Positions 41,361-52,107 of a DNA stretch of 64,000 nucleotides are shown here, in pieces. The notes under the pieces are model-generated. The model saw only the letters and a program-made list of their open reading frames with translations. It was not told the origin of the DNA and did not search any database. The stretch lies in assembly GCA_947627355.1 (NCBI GenBank), contig CANQVX010000001.1:1-64000 (forward strand), written 5' to 3'. The number at the start of each line of letters is the position of its first letter. Positions within the stretch are counted from its first letter, which is position 1. A program made the translations under genes and the position numbers. This DNA comes from an uncultured Bacilli bacterium. Its GTDB lineage: Bacteria; Bacillota_I; Bacilli_A; RFN20; CAG-631.

Positions 41361-42785
41361 TTACTCCTTTTTAATTTTAATTAATTGATTATAAAGTTTT
41401 TTATATTTCAATGCTGATGAATTCCATGAATAATCACAATGCATAGCATTGCTAATCAAAGTTTGAAATTCATTTTTGTTATAATACATTTGTAACGCCC
41501 TTTGAATGGTGTACATGAAATTATTTGCATTATAACCAGCAAATGAAAATCCATTTCCCTTATGACTAAATTCATCATAAGCTTGAATTGTATCCTTTAA
41601 GCCTCCTACTTCATGAACAATAGGAATGGTTCCATATTTAAGGCAGATAATTTGAGCAAGACCACAAGGTTCAAATTCACTAGGCATTAAAAACAAATCA
41701 CTACTAGCATATATTTTATGAGCCAATGTGTTATCAAATTTTAATACCGCCCTGAACTTATTAGGATACTTATTTTGAAAATATAAGAAAGAATTTTCAA
41801 GACTAGAATCACCACTACCAAGTAAAACCATATTAACATTACCTTCAAATAACTTATCCATGATAGATAACACTAAATTCATACCTTTTTGGGTGGCTAA
41901 TCGACTAACAACACCAATTAATGGAACATCAGTATTTGTCGGTAGATTCAATGATTTTAGTAATTCTTTTTTATTTTTCTTTTTGATAACTTGATATGAA
42001 TCAAAGTTATATTTATAAGCTATTAAATTATCAACTTCAGGACTATAAATATCATAATCAACACCATTTAAGATTCCTACTAGACTATCATTTCTTTGTT
42101 TTAATAACCAATCTAGCCCTTCACCAAATCTAGGTGTTTGAATTTCGTCTTTATAACTAGGACTAACAGTTGTAATCATATGTGAATAACGAATACCTAA
42201 CTCCATTAAATTAACAATATCAGGATTACCATAATAATATTTATCTGATAAAGGTAACATATCTCTAACATGACCTATTTCAAACTTACCTTGATATTGT
42301 AAATTATGAATGGTATAAACGATTTTCATCTTTTGATAAAATGGTTGATATTGATATTTATAATCAAATAAGGCAGCCATAACACCGGTATGCCAATCAT
42401 GAATATGTAAAATATTTGGTTTGAATTTGATAAAAGGTAAGACTTCAAAAGCGCTAGTGCTTAAAAAACAAAACCTTTCTAAATCTAAATCATCATAAGC
42501 TCTAGTAAAATAAAATTCATTATCTAGAAAATAATAAGTTATATCATTTTCAACATATTCAAAGACACCACAATATTGATGACGCCAATTCAAATCAACA
42601 AAGATATGGCCTAAGTGATGTAATTTATCTTGATATTTATCTTTGATGCATTTATATAAAGGCATCATAACTCTTACATCAACATTTGCTTTTTTTAAAG
42701 CTTTTGGTAAGGCAGCTAAAACATCTCCAAGACCACCAGTCTTGAAGAAAGGCTCAACTTCACTAGAAACCATTAAAACTTTCAT
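41361..42785 (-). CDS. glgA: Glycogen synthase
   Basis: A 474-residue GT5 starch/glycogen synthase using ADP-glucose. N-terminal KTGGLGDVLAALPKAL (residues 16-31) is the ADP-glucose-binding loop. IHDWHTG is near 125. C-terminal GVVSRLATQKG is near 293, and the acceptor/catalytic loop PSEFEPCGLAQ is near 368. The length is normal. It is third in glgC-glgD-glgA; AGGAGG precedes the start. The branching enzyme glgB and phosphorylase glgP are not in this window. Confidence 0.96.
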   Translation of the reverse strand: MKVLMVSSEVEPFFKTGGLGDVLAALPKALKKANVDVRVMMPLYKCIKDKYQDKLHHLGHIFVDLNWRHQYCGVFEYVENDITYYFLDNEFYFTRAYDDLDLERFCFLSTSAFEVLPFIKFKPNILHIHDWHTGVMAALFDYKYQYQPFYQKMKIVYTIHNLQYQGKFEIGHVRDMLPLSDKYYYGNPDIVNLMELGIRYSHMITTVSPSYKDEIQTPRFGEGLDWLLKQRNDSLVGILNGVDYDIYSPEVDNLIAYKYNFDSYQVIKKKNKKELLKSLNLPTNTDVPLIGVVSRLATQKGMNLVLSIMDKLFEGNVNMVLLGSGDSSLENSFLYFQNKYPNKFRAVLKFDNTLAHKIYASSDLFLMPSEFEPCGLAQIICLKYGTIPIVHEVGGLKDTIQAYDEFSHKGNGFSFAGYNANNFMYTIQRALQMYYNKNEFQTLISNAMHCDYSWNSSALKYKKLYNQLIKIKKE

Positions 42786-42803
42786 ATAGCTACCTCCTAT
42801 CTT

Positions 42804-43922
42804 TTATAAGATTACTTTTTCTTTTGGAATTACCACTGGAAAATCTTTAGTTCCAATCAAGGTTTTTCCTTCATGAATGAATACTAATTTGTCAGCAATA
42901 ACATTTTCTAAGGTACAATTTTGTTCAATTTCAGTTTGTTGCATGATAATACTATTTCTAATAACTGTGCCCTTTTTAATCTTAACACCTCTAAAAATAA
43001 TACTATTTTCAACAGTTCCATCGATTTCACAACCATCAGCGATAAAACTATTCTTAACTTTAGCATTTTCAAGATAAGTGGTTGGAATAGTATCTTTAAT
43101 CTTGGTATAAATTGTATATTCGTTGTTAAATAAACGTTCACGAACTTTCTTATCTAAGACTTCCATATTCACATTATAGAATTCTTGAATTGTGGCAATT
43201 CGTTTTAGATAAGCATGAATTTGATATGATTGAATATTTAATCTACCAATATTTCTAGAAATAAGGTTCATTAAATAACCTTTCTTTCCTCTAGCATGAC
43301 AATTTTCAATAATGTGAATAAGTAAATTACGATCAATAATATAAACACCGATACAACGTTTACATGATTCGTTATAGTTAGTATTGATTTCAATATCAAT
43401 TACTTCATCTTTTTCATTAGTATAGATAAAGGAATCTCTATCTGTTTCTATTTCATTTTTGTCGACAGTTTCATATAAAACTGTGATATCAGCACCTGTT
43501 TTAACATGATGTTTAAAAGCATTTTGTAAAGTTGCATTAACTAACAAATTGCTTTCAGATAAAATAACATATGATTGAGTTGAATGCTTTAAGTAAGAAA
43601 GCAAACTATATAAAGAATCAATTCGATTATCATGACCGATGCTTTCGGCACTAGCATAAGGTGGAAATAAATATAGGCCATATTTCTTTCTACTTAAGTT
43701 CCAGGCTTTTCCACTTCCTAAATGGTCCATTAAGGAATGGTAGTTGTTTTGAGTAACTACAGCAATATTAATCATGCCACTATTAACCATATCAGATAAA
43801 ATAAAATCAATTAAACGATAACGACCAGCAACTGGAATAGCAGCAAGTGGTCTTCTAGCTGTTAACTCACCAATTTTAGTTGTATGTTCATCTGCAAATA
43901 CAATACCTAATACGTCTTTCAT
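42804..43922 (-). CDS. glgD: Glucose-1-phosphate adenylyltransferase subunit GlgD
   Basis: A 372-residue paralogue of GlgC. The N-terminal nucleotidyltransferase fold lacks the GGxGxRL pyrophosphorylase loop of GlgC: the start reads [20 protein letters not shown], as in GlgD proteins. GlgD acts as a regulatory partner of GlgC in Bacilli and Clostridia. The C-terminal left-handed beta-helix has hexapeptide repeats ([20 protein letters not shown]). The start overlaps the glgC stop by 4 nt (ATGA), giving balanced subunit synthesis. Confidence 0.93.
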   Translation of the reverse strand: MKDVLGIVFADEHTTKIGELTARRPLAAIPVAGRYRLIDFILSDMVNSGMINIAVVTQNNYHSLMDHLGSGKAWNLSRKKYGLYLFPPYASAESIGHDNRIDSLYSLLSYLKHSTQSYVILSESNLLVNATLQNAFKHHVKTGADITVLYETVDKNEIETDRDSFIYTNEKDEVIDIEINTNYNESCKRCIGVYIIDRNLLIHIIENCHARGKKGYLMNLISRNIGRLNIQSYQIHAYLKRIATIQEFYNVNMEVLDKKVRERLFNNEYTIYTKIKDTIPTTYLENAKVKNSFIADGCEIDGTVENSIIFRGVKIKKGTVIRNSIIMQQTEIEQNCTLENVIADKLVFIHEGKTLIGTKDFPVVIPKEKVIL

Positions 43923-45163
43923 GATAATTGTTCCCCTTTCTTATTTTCTTTGATAGATGTCGTAACCATCGACAATTTTCCAATTTTTACATTTTTATCA
44001 AGAACTACATTTGGAGCAATTAATGAAATACCATTGGAACATATTTTCTTTGATTCATATTCTGGAGTTTGAACCCCTTCTTCATTAATCGATACATTAT
44101 TTTTAATGACACAATCATTACCAATAATTGCTTTATTGATATAAACATTTTCACCAATAACTGTGTTATTCATGATAATGCTATCAACGATCTTACTACC
44201 TTTTCCAATCTTAACACCACTAAACAAAATAGAATGAGATACTAAGCCATCAATTTCACAACCTTCAGTTACTAGTGACTTATTAACTTCACCATGTTTT
44301 CCAATATAATGAGGAGGTAAAGCACTAGAACGAGCCATAATTGGCCAATTAGGATCATCTAAATCAATATCAGTATCTTTTTCAAGTAAGTCCATATTAG
44401 CTTCCCATAAACTTGAAATAGTTCCAACATCTTTCCAATAACCTTTGAAAGGATAACCATATATTCTCATACCTTTCTTTAAGATATTTGGAATGACATC
44501 TTTACCAAAATCATGACTTGAATTGGGATTATTTTCATCAAGTAATAATTCTTCTTTTAAAACATCCCAGTTAAAAACATAAATTCCCATTGAAGCTTGG
44601 TCACTTAATGGTTTTTCAGGTTTTTCATCAAATTGTAACACTTTTCCAGTCTTATCATAGGTTAGAATACCAAATCTACTAGCCTCTTCCATTGGAACTG
44701 TGATAGTTGAAATAGTAACATCGGCATTTTTTTCAATGTGATATTTTAACATTTTAGAATAATCCATTTTATAAATGTGATCACCTGATAAAATAAGCAC
44801 ATATTTAGGATCAAAATCTGCTATGAAATCAATGTTTTGATAAATTGCATTAGCAGTACCTTTATACCATTCACCTTTTTCAGCACCCATATATGGAGGT
44901 AAAACAAAAACCCCACCATTGCTAACGTCTAGATCCCATGGCCTACCATTTCCAATATATGTGTTAAGTTCTAATGGTTGATATTGGGTTAAAACTCCAA
45001 CCGTATTAATTCCAGAATGACTACAATTTGACAAAGCAAAATCAATTATTCGATACTTCGCACCAAATGGTACGGCAGGTTTAGCAATTTTTTTGGTAAG
45101 CGATCCCAGTCTTGAACCTTGCCCACCTGCTAAAATCATGGCAATGCATTCTTTTTTATACAT
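43919..45163 (-). CDS. glgC: Glucose-1-phosphate adenylyltransferase
   Basis: A 414-residue ADP-glucose pyrophosphorylase, the committed step of glycogen synthesis. The N-terminal catalytic domain has [21 protein letters not shown] (nucleotide loop, residues 9-28), [21 protein letters not shown] near 125 with catalytic Asp and FDEKPEKP near 170. A C-terminal hexapeptide beta-helix follows. It is the first gene of the operon. GGGGAATAAC precedes the start. Confidence 0.96.
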   Translation of the reverse strand: MYKKECIAMILAGGQGSRLGSLTKKIAKPAVPFGAKYRIIDFALSNCSHSGINTVGVLTQYQPLELNTYIGNGRPWDLDVSNGGVFVLPPYMGAEKGEWYKGTANAIYQNIDFIADFDPKYVLILSGDHIYKMDYSKMLKYHIEKNADVTISTITVPMEEASRFGILTYDKTGKVLQFDEKPEKPLSDQASMGIYVFNWDVLKEELLLDENNPNSSHDFGKDVIPNILKKGMRIYGYPFKGYWKDVGTISSLWEANMDLLEKDTDIDLDDPNWPIMARSSALPPHYIGKHGEVNKSLVTEGCEIDGLVSHSILFSGVKIGKGSKIVDSIIMNNTVIGENVYINKAIIGNDCVIKNNVSINEEGVQTPEYESKKICSNGISLIAPNVVLDKNVKIGKLSMVTTSIKENKKGEQLS

Positions 45164-45311
45164 GTTTGTTATTCCCCTTTTTTAAAAAACTTTTCTACAC
45201 ACATATAATAACATAAAAACTAAATAACAACAATTTTTTATTGATTTATCAATAAACTTCTAGTTTTTTAGTCTCTATTCTTTTATAATGTTTTTGAAAT
45301 GAGGTATTAAT

Positions 45312-46595
45312 ATGTTAACTGTTGCAATTATTGGAACTGGTAGTAGAGGTGCTACTACTTATGGTGATTATCTAGTTGAATTAAAAGACAAAGTTAAGAT
45401 TACTGCTATCTGTGATATTGATAAAAATAAACTAAAATATTATCAAAATAAATATCAAATTGATAAAAAATATTGTTTTGATAATAGTGTTGATTTCTTT
45501 AAGGCTGGAAAGCTTGCTGATGTTTTAGTTGTTGCTACTCTTGATAAAGACCATTATGATCATGCTATGAATGGGCTTGAACTTGGTTATCATCTACTGC
45601 TTGAAAAACCCATTTCACCATCTATTGAAGAATGTGTAGCCATTGAAAAGAAAGCAAAAGAAAAAAATCGTTATGTGGTAGTTTGTCATGTTTTAAGATA
45701 TACCCCATTCTATCGGAAGATTAAAGATATTGTTGATAGTAATAGACTAGGTAGAATCATCCATATTCAATCACTTGAAAATGTTGGTTATTGGCATCAA
45801 GCTCATAGTTTTGTAAGAGGCAATTGGAAAAACTCAATTGAAACAGCTCCTATGATTCTTGCCAAATGTTGTCATGATATGGATTTACTAAACTGGATAA
45901 GCAATAAAAAGCCACTTCAAGTTAGTTCATTTGGCTCACTTTCATACTTTAAAAAAGAAAATAAACCTAAAGATGCTTCAGCCCGTTGTTATGATTGTAA
46001 GGTTAGAAAGACATGTCCTTATGATGCTATCAGATATTATGTTGAAAACACTAAAGATAAAGAAAATCTAGGTTGGCCATATGATGTTGTAGTACTAGAA
46101 CCAACTAACGAAAAACTAAAAGAAGCCATGAAAACAAGTCCATATGGTAAATGTGTCTTTGATTGTGATAACAATGTTGTAGACCACCAAGTTGTAAATA
46201 TTCAATATGAAGATGAATTAACAGCAAGTCATACCATGTGTGCTTTTTCAAAAGATTGCTATAGAACCTTAAAAATTTTCGGTACAACGGGGGATTTAGA
46301 AGCAAATACCCTTACCAATCAAATCATTGTTCATGACTTTTTAACTAATAGCGATGACTTAATTGATGTAACTAAAATAAATGATGATTTCACAGGCCAT
46401 ATGGGTGGCGACCATATCATGTTAAATGAATTCATTGCTCTTCTTGAAAATAAAAAGACTAGTTTAGATTCTAGCATTGAAAAATCTGTATCTAGTCATT
46501 TGATTTGTATGGCTGCTGAAGCTTCAAGACTTGAAAAAGGAAAGGTTATAAATCTTGATGATTATAAAGAATCAATCTTAAAAACTATCGAGTAA
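45312..46595 (+). CDS. Gfo/Idh/MocA family oxidoreductase
   Basis: A 427-residue NAD(P)-dependent sugar or cyclitol dehydrogenase. Rossmann motif AIIGTGSRGATT is near residue 5, then ICDIDKNKL. The family EKP motif LLEKPISPS is near 97 with the catalytic Lys. CCHDMDLLNW near 194 carries the His/Asp pair. An unusual short Cys cluster (ARCYDCKVRKTCPYDA, near 225-240) could hold a metal and is found in a subgroup of this family. The substrate is unknown. It is a single gene divergent from glgC. Confidence 0.88.
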   Translation: MLTVAIIGTGSRGATTYGDYLVELKDKVKITAICDIDKNKLKYYQNKYQIDKKYCFDNSVDFFKAGKLADVLVVATLDKDHYDHAMNGLELGYHLLLEKPISPSIEECVAIEKKAKEKNRYVVVCHVLRYTPFYRKIKDIVDSNRLGRIIHIQSLENVGYWHQAHSFVRGNWKNSIETAPMILAKCCHDMDLLNWISNKKPLQVSSFGSLSYFKKENKPKDASARCYDCKVRKTCPYDAIRYYVENTKDKENLGWPYDVVVLEPTNEKLKEAMKTSPYGKCVFDCDNNVVDHQVVNIQYEDELTASHTMCAFSKDCYRTLKIFGTTGDLEANTLTNQIIVHDFLTNSDDLIDVTKINDDFTGHMGGDHIMLNEFIALLENKKTSLDSSIEKSVSSHLICMAAEASRLEKGKVINLDDYKESILKTIE

Positions 46596-46612
46596 ATCAA
46601 GTAAAATCATTA

Positions 46613-46646
46613 AAAAACCAAGTATTGCTACTTGGCTTTTTTATTT
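46613..46646. terminator. Bidirectional terminator
   Basis: AACCAAGTA pairs with TACTTGGCTT around a TTGC loop with A- and T-runs on both sides, between convergent genes; the T-run overlaps the coaD end. Confidence 0.8.
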
Positions 46647-47119
46647 TTTATAGCTTCATCTACAATCTTTGGTACATATGGTGAAGTATCACCATTAAAT
46701 GAAACAACTTCTTTTACAGTACTACTACTTGTAAAGATGTTTTCAAGTTCAGCACATAGAAAGATAGTATCAATTGTTTTATTAGATAAACCATAGTTAT
46801 ATGTAAATAAACTATATTCTTTTACAAAATCATTGGTTGTTCTAAGTCCTCTAATAATAGTTGTGGCATTTTTGGATTTAGCATATTCATAAATGAATCC
46901 TGAAAAAGATTCAACTTCAACATTTTCAATGTTTGCTTCTTTTAAACAAGCTTTTACTAAGGCAACTCTTTCTTCAACACTAAACAAAGGTTGTTTTTCA
47001 AAGTTTTTAGAAACTACCACATATATTTTATCAAACAAAGGACAAGCTCTTTTAATAATATCCATGTGTCCATTTGTAATTGGATCAAAACTTCCAGGAT
47101 AAACCGCAATTCTTTTCAT
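46628..47119 (-). CDS. coaD: Phosphopantetheine adenylyltransferase
   Basis: A 163-residue enzyme of coenzyme A synthesis transferring AMP to 4'-phosphopantetheine. The nucleotidyltransferase HxGH motif is TNGH in YPGSFDPITNGH near residue 15. RGLRTTNDF near 90 and the family end-signature SSSTVKEV near 128 are present. The ATG at 47119 with AAGGTGAT upstream is preferred over a TTG 6 nt earlier. It lies 20 nt after the U32 protease gene, probably in one operon. Confidence 0.95.
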   Translation of the reverse strand: MKRIAVYPGSFDPITNGHMDIIKRACPLFDKIYVVVSKNFEKQPLFSVEERVALVKACLKEANIENVEVESFSGFIYEYAKSKNATTIIRGLRTTNDFVKEYSLFTYNYGLSNKTIDTIFLCAELENIFTSSSTVKEVVSFNGDTSPYVPKIVDEAIKNKKAK

Positions 47120-47139
47120 AATCAATCACCTTTCTTTAA

Positions 47140-49506
47140 TTATACTTCATTTTCTAAATAATGACCATAAGTTACATCGGCTATTGTCTTATTTTCTTTA
47201 TATTCATGGTTAATGGCTGCTAGATATTGTTCAATAACGTTTCTAACCATAACACTTGATTCATCAAAGAAATCAAGCCTTATAACTTCGACACCCATAT
47301 TTTGAATTTCATCGATTCTATCTACTAAATGTAGTCTTCTACTATTATATATTGTTACATTACAATCTCTATCAGTTCCAATTAAAAACTTATAATCATA
47401 ACGATCTTTTAGATAATAGTTGTTAATTTTACAACTACCACAATGCTTTTTGTTAAAGCCTAGTGTTCTAGCAATAAAACATTGCTTAGTTATCATGGTT
47501 TGTAATCTACCATATACAACCATTTCAAAGGTTGGAAGTTTTTTATTATTCTTTCTAACTTCAGTTAATAAATCTTTGATGTTATCTTTTGATAATTCAA
47601 TAGATAAACCTATTCTTTCAACACCTTGTTTTAAAAATTCATTAACAGCATATGAATTAGTGATATTTAAATAAACATCTGTTCTTATTTTCTTGTTTTC
47701 ATGTCTAATTAAATCACCTAATTGATTAATTAAATAAGTGTTTTCTTGAATATGTTCATCAGCATGATAAATCCTACTAAGGCAAGGAATAAGATGATAA
47801 TTAGGATACATCTTTTTAGCTTGTAGATAAGTTGTATCATCATCGTAATAAATAGTATCAATATCTAAACCATCTAAGTCTTGTAATTGTTCTAGATTTC
47901 TAACTTTTATAGCAAGTTTTAGATTCTTACTATTAGGTTTATTTACTATTTCATAAGGATAATCTAAAACTATATCAGTATTAGTTCTATGATAAACATT
48001 TTCTCTTAGTTCATTTAGTTTTTGAATTGCATTTCTTCTAAGTTCATTTAATGTTTTAATTGGTATCATTAAGTTATCTTCGATATCAATCTTAATATCA
48101 TTACAACTATAAATAGTATCATTAAGTTTTAATAAATGTTTTTTAACATTATCAATGGTCGCATTAGCTGTGATTGCTTTTTCAATAACAGTATCACCAC
48201 AAACTTCAACACGATGTTTAAAATTATCATCAATGATTAGTTTTGGTATCATATTAAGACGAGCAATAAATTTCATACTGATATCAACTTTTTTATTGAT
48301 TCTATCGAAAGTTTTTTGTATTTCTTCAATTCGTTTTCCATCTAAGCATTTATAAACTAAAGCACCTTTTTCAATCTTAGAATGAGTTTCAATTTCAATG
48401 GTTTCATTAGGATAAGCCTTGTTTACCAATTTATTTTTAACCATTATCTTGGATAAATAGAAACTCACATCTTCTTTTTGTAATATCACAATTTTGTCCT
48501 TTTGTTCGACAGAATCGTTAAGTTTAATCTTAATGTGATTATCATTTGAATAAATAACAACACCTATTTTTTTACCAATATGAGTTGGTCTAACATTGGT
48601 TGTTAAATATTGATTGTTTTCTTTTAAGATATAGCCATGTGTTAATTCACGATTAAATAGATTTTCAAAATCTTTCATTACTTGATTATTTTTAGTCATT
48701 CTTTTTTCTTTTTGATATTGTAAGATAGCATCTTTATAAGACTTAGTGATATAGGCTACATATTCAGGACTTTTCATCCTACCTTCGATTTTTAATGAAG
48801 TTATTCCTGTATCTATAATTTGATCTAAGACATCTAAAGTAGCTAAGTCTTTCATGCTTAGTAGATTCTTTTGAACCGCAATTGGTTTATTATTTTCAAA
48901 CAAGGTATAGGCCATTCTACAAGGTTGAGCACATTTCCCACGATTACCACTTCTTTTTCCAATAATTGAACTATGTAAACAATTACCAGAATAACTAACA
49001 CACAAAGCACCATGACAGAATACTTCTATTTCTATCTTAGTTGTTTCACAGATCTTTTTAAGTAATGGTAGTTCTACTTCACGAGCAAGTATCAACCTAT
49101 TAACACCTAGTTTTTCAAAAAAAGTAACTTGATCTATACAATGGATGTTTTGTTGAGTTGAAACATGAATTCTAATCTTTGGATAACGGTTTTTAATCAA
49201 CGAAATAAGACCTAAATCTTGAACAATAAAAGCATCTGCATCATTTAAATACAAAGTATCTAGATATTCAATCAATTCATTTAGTTCATTTTCAAATACT
49301 AATGTGTTAACAGCAATATAAACTTTAACACCTCTTTGATGTGCTTGTTTAATGATATCAACTATTTCATCAAGTTCAAAGTTTGTGGCATATGCTCTAG
49401 CACTAAACTTCTTAGCTCCTAAATAAATAGCATCGGCACCATTTTCAATAGCAGCTTTAAAGGTTAAACTATCTTGAACGGGTGCTAATAATTCGACTTT
49501 TTTCAT
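47140..49506 (-). CDS. Peptidase U32 family protein with DUF3656 (RlhA-like)
   Basis: A 788-residue protein. The N-terminal U32 domain has ELLAPVQDS, NGADAIYLG near 27 and the family Cys-rich segment CHGALCVSYSGNC near 170, followed by NRGKCAQPCR, ligands for a possible Fe-S cluster. DUF3656 and a second U32-like domain follow, with CGSCKINNYYLKDR near 690. This architecture matches RlhA, which is needed for hydroxylation of a 23S rRNA cytidine; true protease activity is doubtful. The start at 49506 has AGGGAG 8 nt upstream. Confidence 0.88.
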   Translation of the reverse strand: MKKVELLAPVQDSLTFKAAIENGADAIYLGAKKFSARAYATNFELDEIVDIIKQAHQRGVKVYIAVNTLVFENELNELIEYLDTLYLNDADAFIVQDLGLISLIKNRYPKIRIHVSTQQNIHCIDQVTFFEKLGVNRLILAREVELPLLKKICETTKIEIEVFCHGALCVSYSGNCLHSSIIGKRSGNRGKCAQPCRMAYTLFENNKPIAVQKNLLSMKDLATLDVLDQIIDTGITSLKIEGRMKSPEYVAYITKSYKDAILQYQKEKRMTKNNQVMKDFENLFNRELTHGYILKENNQYLTTNVRPTHIGKKIGVVIYSNDNHIKIKLNDSVEQKDKIVILQKEDVSFYLSKIMVKNKLVNKAYPNETIEIETHSKIEKGALVYKCLDGKRIEEIQKTFDRINKKVDISMKFIARLNMIPKLIIDDNFKHRVEVCGDTVIEKAITANATIDNVKKHLLKLNDTIYSCNDIKIDIEDNLMIPIKTLNELRRNAIQKLNELRENVYHRTNTDIVLDYPYEIVNKPNSKNLKLAIKVRNLEQLQDLDGLDIDTIYYDDDTTYLQAKKMYPNYHLIPCLSRIYHADEHIQENTYLINQLGDLIRHENKKIRTDVYLNITNSYAVNEFLKQGVERIGLSIELSKDNIKDLLTEVRKNNKKLPTFEMVVYGRLQTMITKQCFIARTLGFNKKHCGSCKINNYYLKDRYDYKFLIGTDRDCNVTIYNSRRLHLVDRIDEIQNMGVEVIRLDFFDESSVMVRNVIEQYLAAINHEYKENKTIADVTYGHYLENEV

Positions 49507-49638
49507 GGTATTCAACTCCCTTGCTTATTCTATCATAAATTTGACTATATGAAATCACTTTTTTTAGCAAATAATTTTTTAAATAAAAATTTAATTTTTA
49601 TTTATTAAATGCTATACTAGTTTATAGGCGGTGGTTGT

Positions 49639-51186
49639 ATGGGACACGTGTTTAAGTTATTTATTAACATTATCAACGTTATTGTTAAGGTAATAATCTT
49701 TTTAACATCTTTCTTATTACAATTCTTTATTTTATACTTGTCTATTTTTTCTTTTCCACATTACTTTACACCAGCAATCTATGCTTTTTCATTATTAATC
49801 GCTTTATTTCCTGTTGTTCATATCTATAACAGTTCAAATAATTCATCCTATAAAATGTCTTGGCTTATTTTAATCTTTGCTTTACCTATTACTGGTACAA
49901 TCTTATATATTTTCTTTGGCCAAGGTCGAAACTTTTCTAAACGAAAAGTGAAAAAACTAAAAGAATATCGTGATGAATATGAAAAAAAATACATGAATAA
50001 ATATCTTAAATTTGATGATCCTGTTGATCAAAAGCTAGCAAGGCTTCTACAAAATGGAGCTAACATGCCAATGTTTGCCGATAGTGATGTAACTTTTATA
50101 AAAGATGGTAGAGAATGGTTTGATTTATTATTAGAAGATATCAAGAATGCTAAAGAATATATCTTCATGGAATATTTTATTTTAAGTGATGGTTATGCCT
50201 TAAAAACATTATCAGACTTATTAATTAAAAAAGCCAAGGAAGGCGTAATAATTAAAATAATCCTAGATGATATTGGTTCTAAAAAGAATCTAAAGCAAAA
50301 AACAATCAATGCTTTGAATGCCGAAGATAACATAGAAGTCGTAAGTTTTAATCCAATGGGCTTAGTATTTTCTTTAAACCTAAACTTTAGAAACCATAGA
50401 AAGATAACTGTTGTTGATGGAAATGTTGCTTATTGTGGTGGTACTAATATTGCTGATGAATACATCCATGAAGAAGAAAAGTTTGGCTATTGGCGTGATA
50501 ATGCTTGTAAATACACAGGTATAACAGTTAATAGTTTTGTCTATCTATTTTGTCAAGATTGGTTTATATCTAGTAAAGAAAAACTTGATATGAGTTTATA
50601 TTTCAAAAAAGAATATGAACCTACTAAAGAAAGTAGTGGCAACTATATTTGTTCATTTGGTGATGGTCCTGGTTCCGATTTCAATCCAGGTTATACTTTA
50701 TTTAGAACTCTAATTGAAAATGCTAAAGAATCAATCTATATCTCTACTCCATATTTTATTATCGACAGAGACTTTATAACGACTCTTGAAAATACTGCTA
50801 TGAGCGGCATTGATGTTCGTTTAATTATTCCCCATATACCCGACAAAAAAATCATTTTTGATATGACTTATTATCATGTTGGAAGACTTATCAAAAGTGG
50901 TGTTAAGGTGTATCGATATCTACCAGGATTCACTCATGCTAAAAACGTTATAGTTGATGGAAAATATAGTTTTAATGGCACTATTAACTTTGACTATCGC
51001 AGTTTGTTTTTACATTTTGAATGTGGTAGTCTCCACATCAATAAAGATTTAGCAAAAGAAATGACTAATGACTTTGTAAACACCATTAAAGAAAGTCAAT
51101 TAGTTGAATATGATGTTTGGAAAAAGCGTTCAATATTTGTAAGAATCATTGAATTTATCGGAAGTTTATTTGCCCCATTGCTTTAA
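49639..51186 (+). CDS. cls: Cardiolipin synthase
   Basis: A 515-residue phospholipase D-type enzyme condensing two phosphatidylglycerols. Two N-terminal membrane helices are followed by a PLDc_N domain ending near SWLILIFALPITGTILY. Two HKD motifs follow: HRKITVVDGNVAYCGG near 255 and HAKNVIVDGKYSFNG near 434. The length and layout are those of Bacilli ClsA. AGGCGGTGG precedes the ATG. The zinc-ribbon membrane gene follows after 13 nt, and a two-component system follows that, so membrane stress control is plausible. Confidence 0.95.
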   Translation: MGHVFKLFINIINVIVKVIIFLTSFLLQFFILYLSIFSFPHYFTPAIYAFSLLIALFPVVHIYNSSNNSSYKMSWLILIFALPITGTILYIFFGQGRNFSKRKVKKLKEYRDEYEKKYMNKYLKFDDPVDQKLARLLQNGANMPMFADSDVTFIKDGREWFDLLLEDIKNAKEYIFMEYFILSDGYALKTLSDLLIKKAKEGVIIKIILDDIGSKKNLKQKTINALNAEDNIEVVSFNPMGLVFSLNLNFRNHRKITVVDGNVAYCGGTNIADEYIHEEEKFGYWRDNACKYTGITVNSFVYLFCQDWFISSKEKLDMSLYFKKEYEPTKESSGNYICSFGDGPGSDFNPGYTLFRTLIENAKESIYISTPYFIIDRDFITTLENTAMSGIDVRLIIPHIPDKKIIFDMTYYHVGRLIKSGVKVYRYLPGFTHAKNVIVDGKYSFNGTINFDYRSLFLHFECGSLHINKDLAKEMTNDFVNTIKESQLVEYDVWKKRSIFVRIIEFIGSLFAPLL

Positions 51187-51199
51187 GGAGTGAAGTAGT

Positions 51200-52093
51200 A
51201 TGCATGAAGTCTATAAACAAAAAAATCTACCTTATTTAACTGTTAAGGCTTGTCCTAAATGTGAAAGCCTAATCGAAAAAGATCAAACTATTTGTCCTAA
51301 TTGTGGTTATTCGTTTGATAGTTCAAATAATAATCTTGATGAGTTTAGTACTACTAGTATTAATAGACCTGTCACTAGTAATGTTGATAGTAAGCCTAAT
51401 AACTATGCAAGTCAACTAAATCAAGATAATAATGATAATAGTATCGTTCCAAGTGAAGCAGTTAATGCAAACAAAGAAGTAGATGATACTAAAACAGAAA
51501 AACATAAAATCAAAACATTAAAGAAAAGAACTATTTGTAACATCATTGGAATTGTTTTCTTTAGCATTGCTCTAGTGGTTTTATTATTTGGTAATTATAT
51601 GTCTCTTAAAACAAATCCAAATAAATATGAATTAAACACTAGTGGCCTTAACATCTTGTTTTTAAAAGATAACATTTTCAGTTTAAAAAAAGGTGATGTT
51701 GTTTTATATACCATCTTTGGAAAAAGTGCTAACATTCAAAAGTTTGGTAATTATGCTATTACCATCTTATATTATTTGAATTTAGCTTGTTTAGCCTTTG
51801 GTATCTTATATTTTGTTATCAATCTAGTTAAGAAAAGAAGAGTTTCTTTTAGATTCATAGGCTGGTTTATCATTCCATCAGCCATTCTTTATTTCTTTTC
51901 AATCATTCATTCAATTATTCTAGAACATTCATCATTTATGAAAGAAATGGATTTAAAAGTAGATTCAATTGCTAATTATGTATTTATATCTGTGTTTGTT
52001 GCCTGGGTTATCATAGCATTCATGCTAGTAAAAGATTCAGGTGAAAAAATAAAAGTAGAAAAAAATAAAGATGACGATCTTTTTGATGATTAA
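51200..52093 (+). CDS. Zinc-ribbon membrane protein
   Basis: A 297-residue protein. An N-terminal zinc ribbon (KACPKCESLIEKDQTICPNC, two CPxC pairs near residues 18 and 34) is followed by a long Asn/Ser/Asp-rich linker (about 45-110). Three or four membrane helices follow (115-133, 188-210, 222-243, 258-280). The acidic end is DDDLFDD. Such zinc-ribbon membrane proteins are common and uncharacterised. It lies between cls and the response regulator with 13-14 nt gaps, so it is probably part of one operon. Confidence 0.65.
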   Translation: MHEVYKQKNLPYLTVKACPKCESLIEKDQTICPNCGYSFDSSNNNLDEFSTTSINRPVTSNVDSKPNNYASQLNQDNNDNSIVPSEAVNANKEVDDTKTEKHKIKTLKKRTICNIIGIVFFSIALVVLLFGNYMSLKTNPNKYELNTSGLNILFLKDNIFSLKKGDVVLYTIFGKSANIQKFGNYAITILYYLNLACLAFGILYFVINLVKKRRVSFRFIGWFIIPSAILYFFSIIHSIILEHSSFMKEMDLKVDSIANYVFISVFVAWVIIAFMLVKDSGEKIKVEKNKDDDLFDD

Positions 52094-52107
52094 AGAGGTG
52101 ACTATTT

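Noticed and set aside
49630-49660. ACACGTGT palindrome as a parS site
   Set aside because: It lacks the TCACGTGA core and outer bases of parS and lies in the cls coding sequence.
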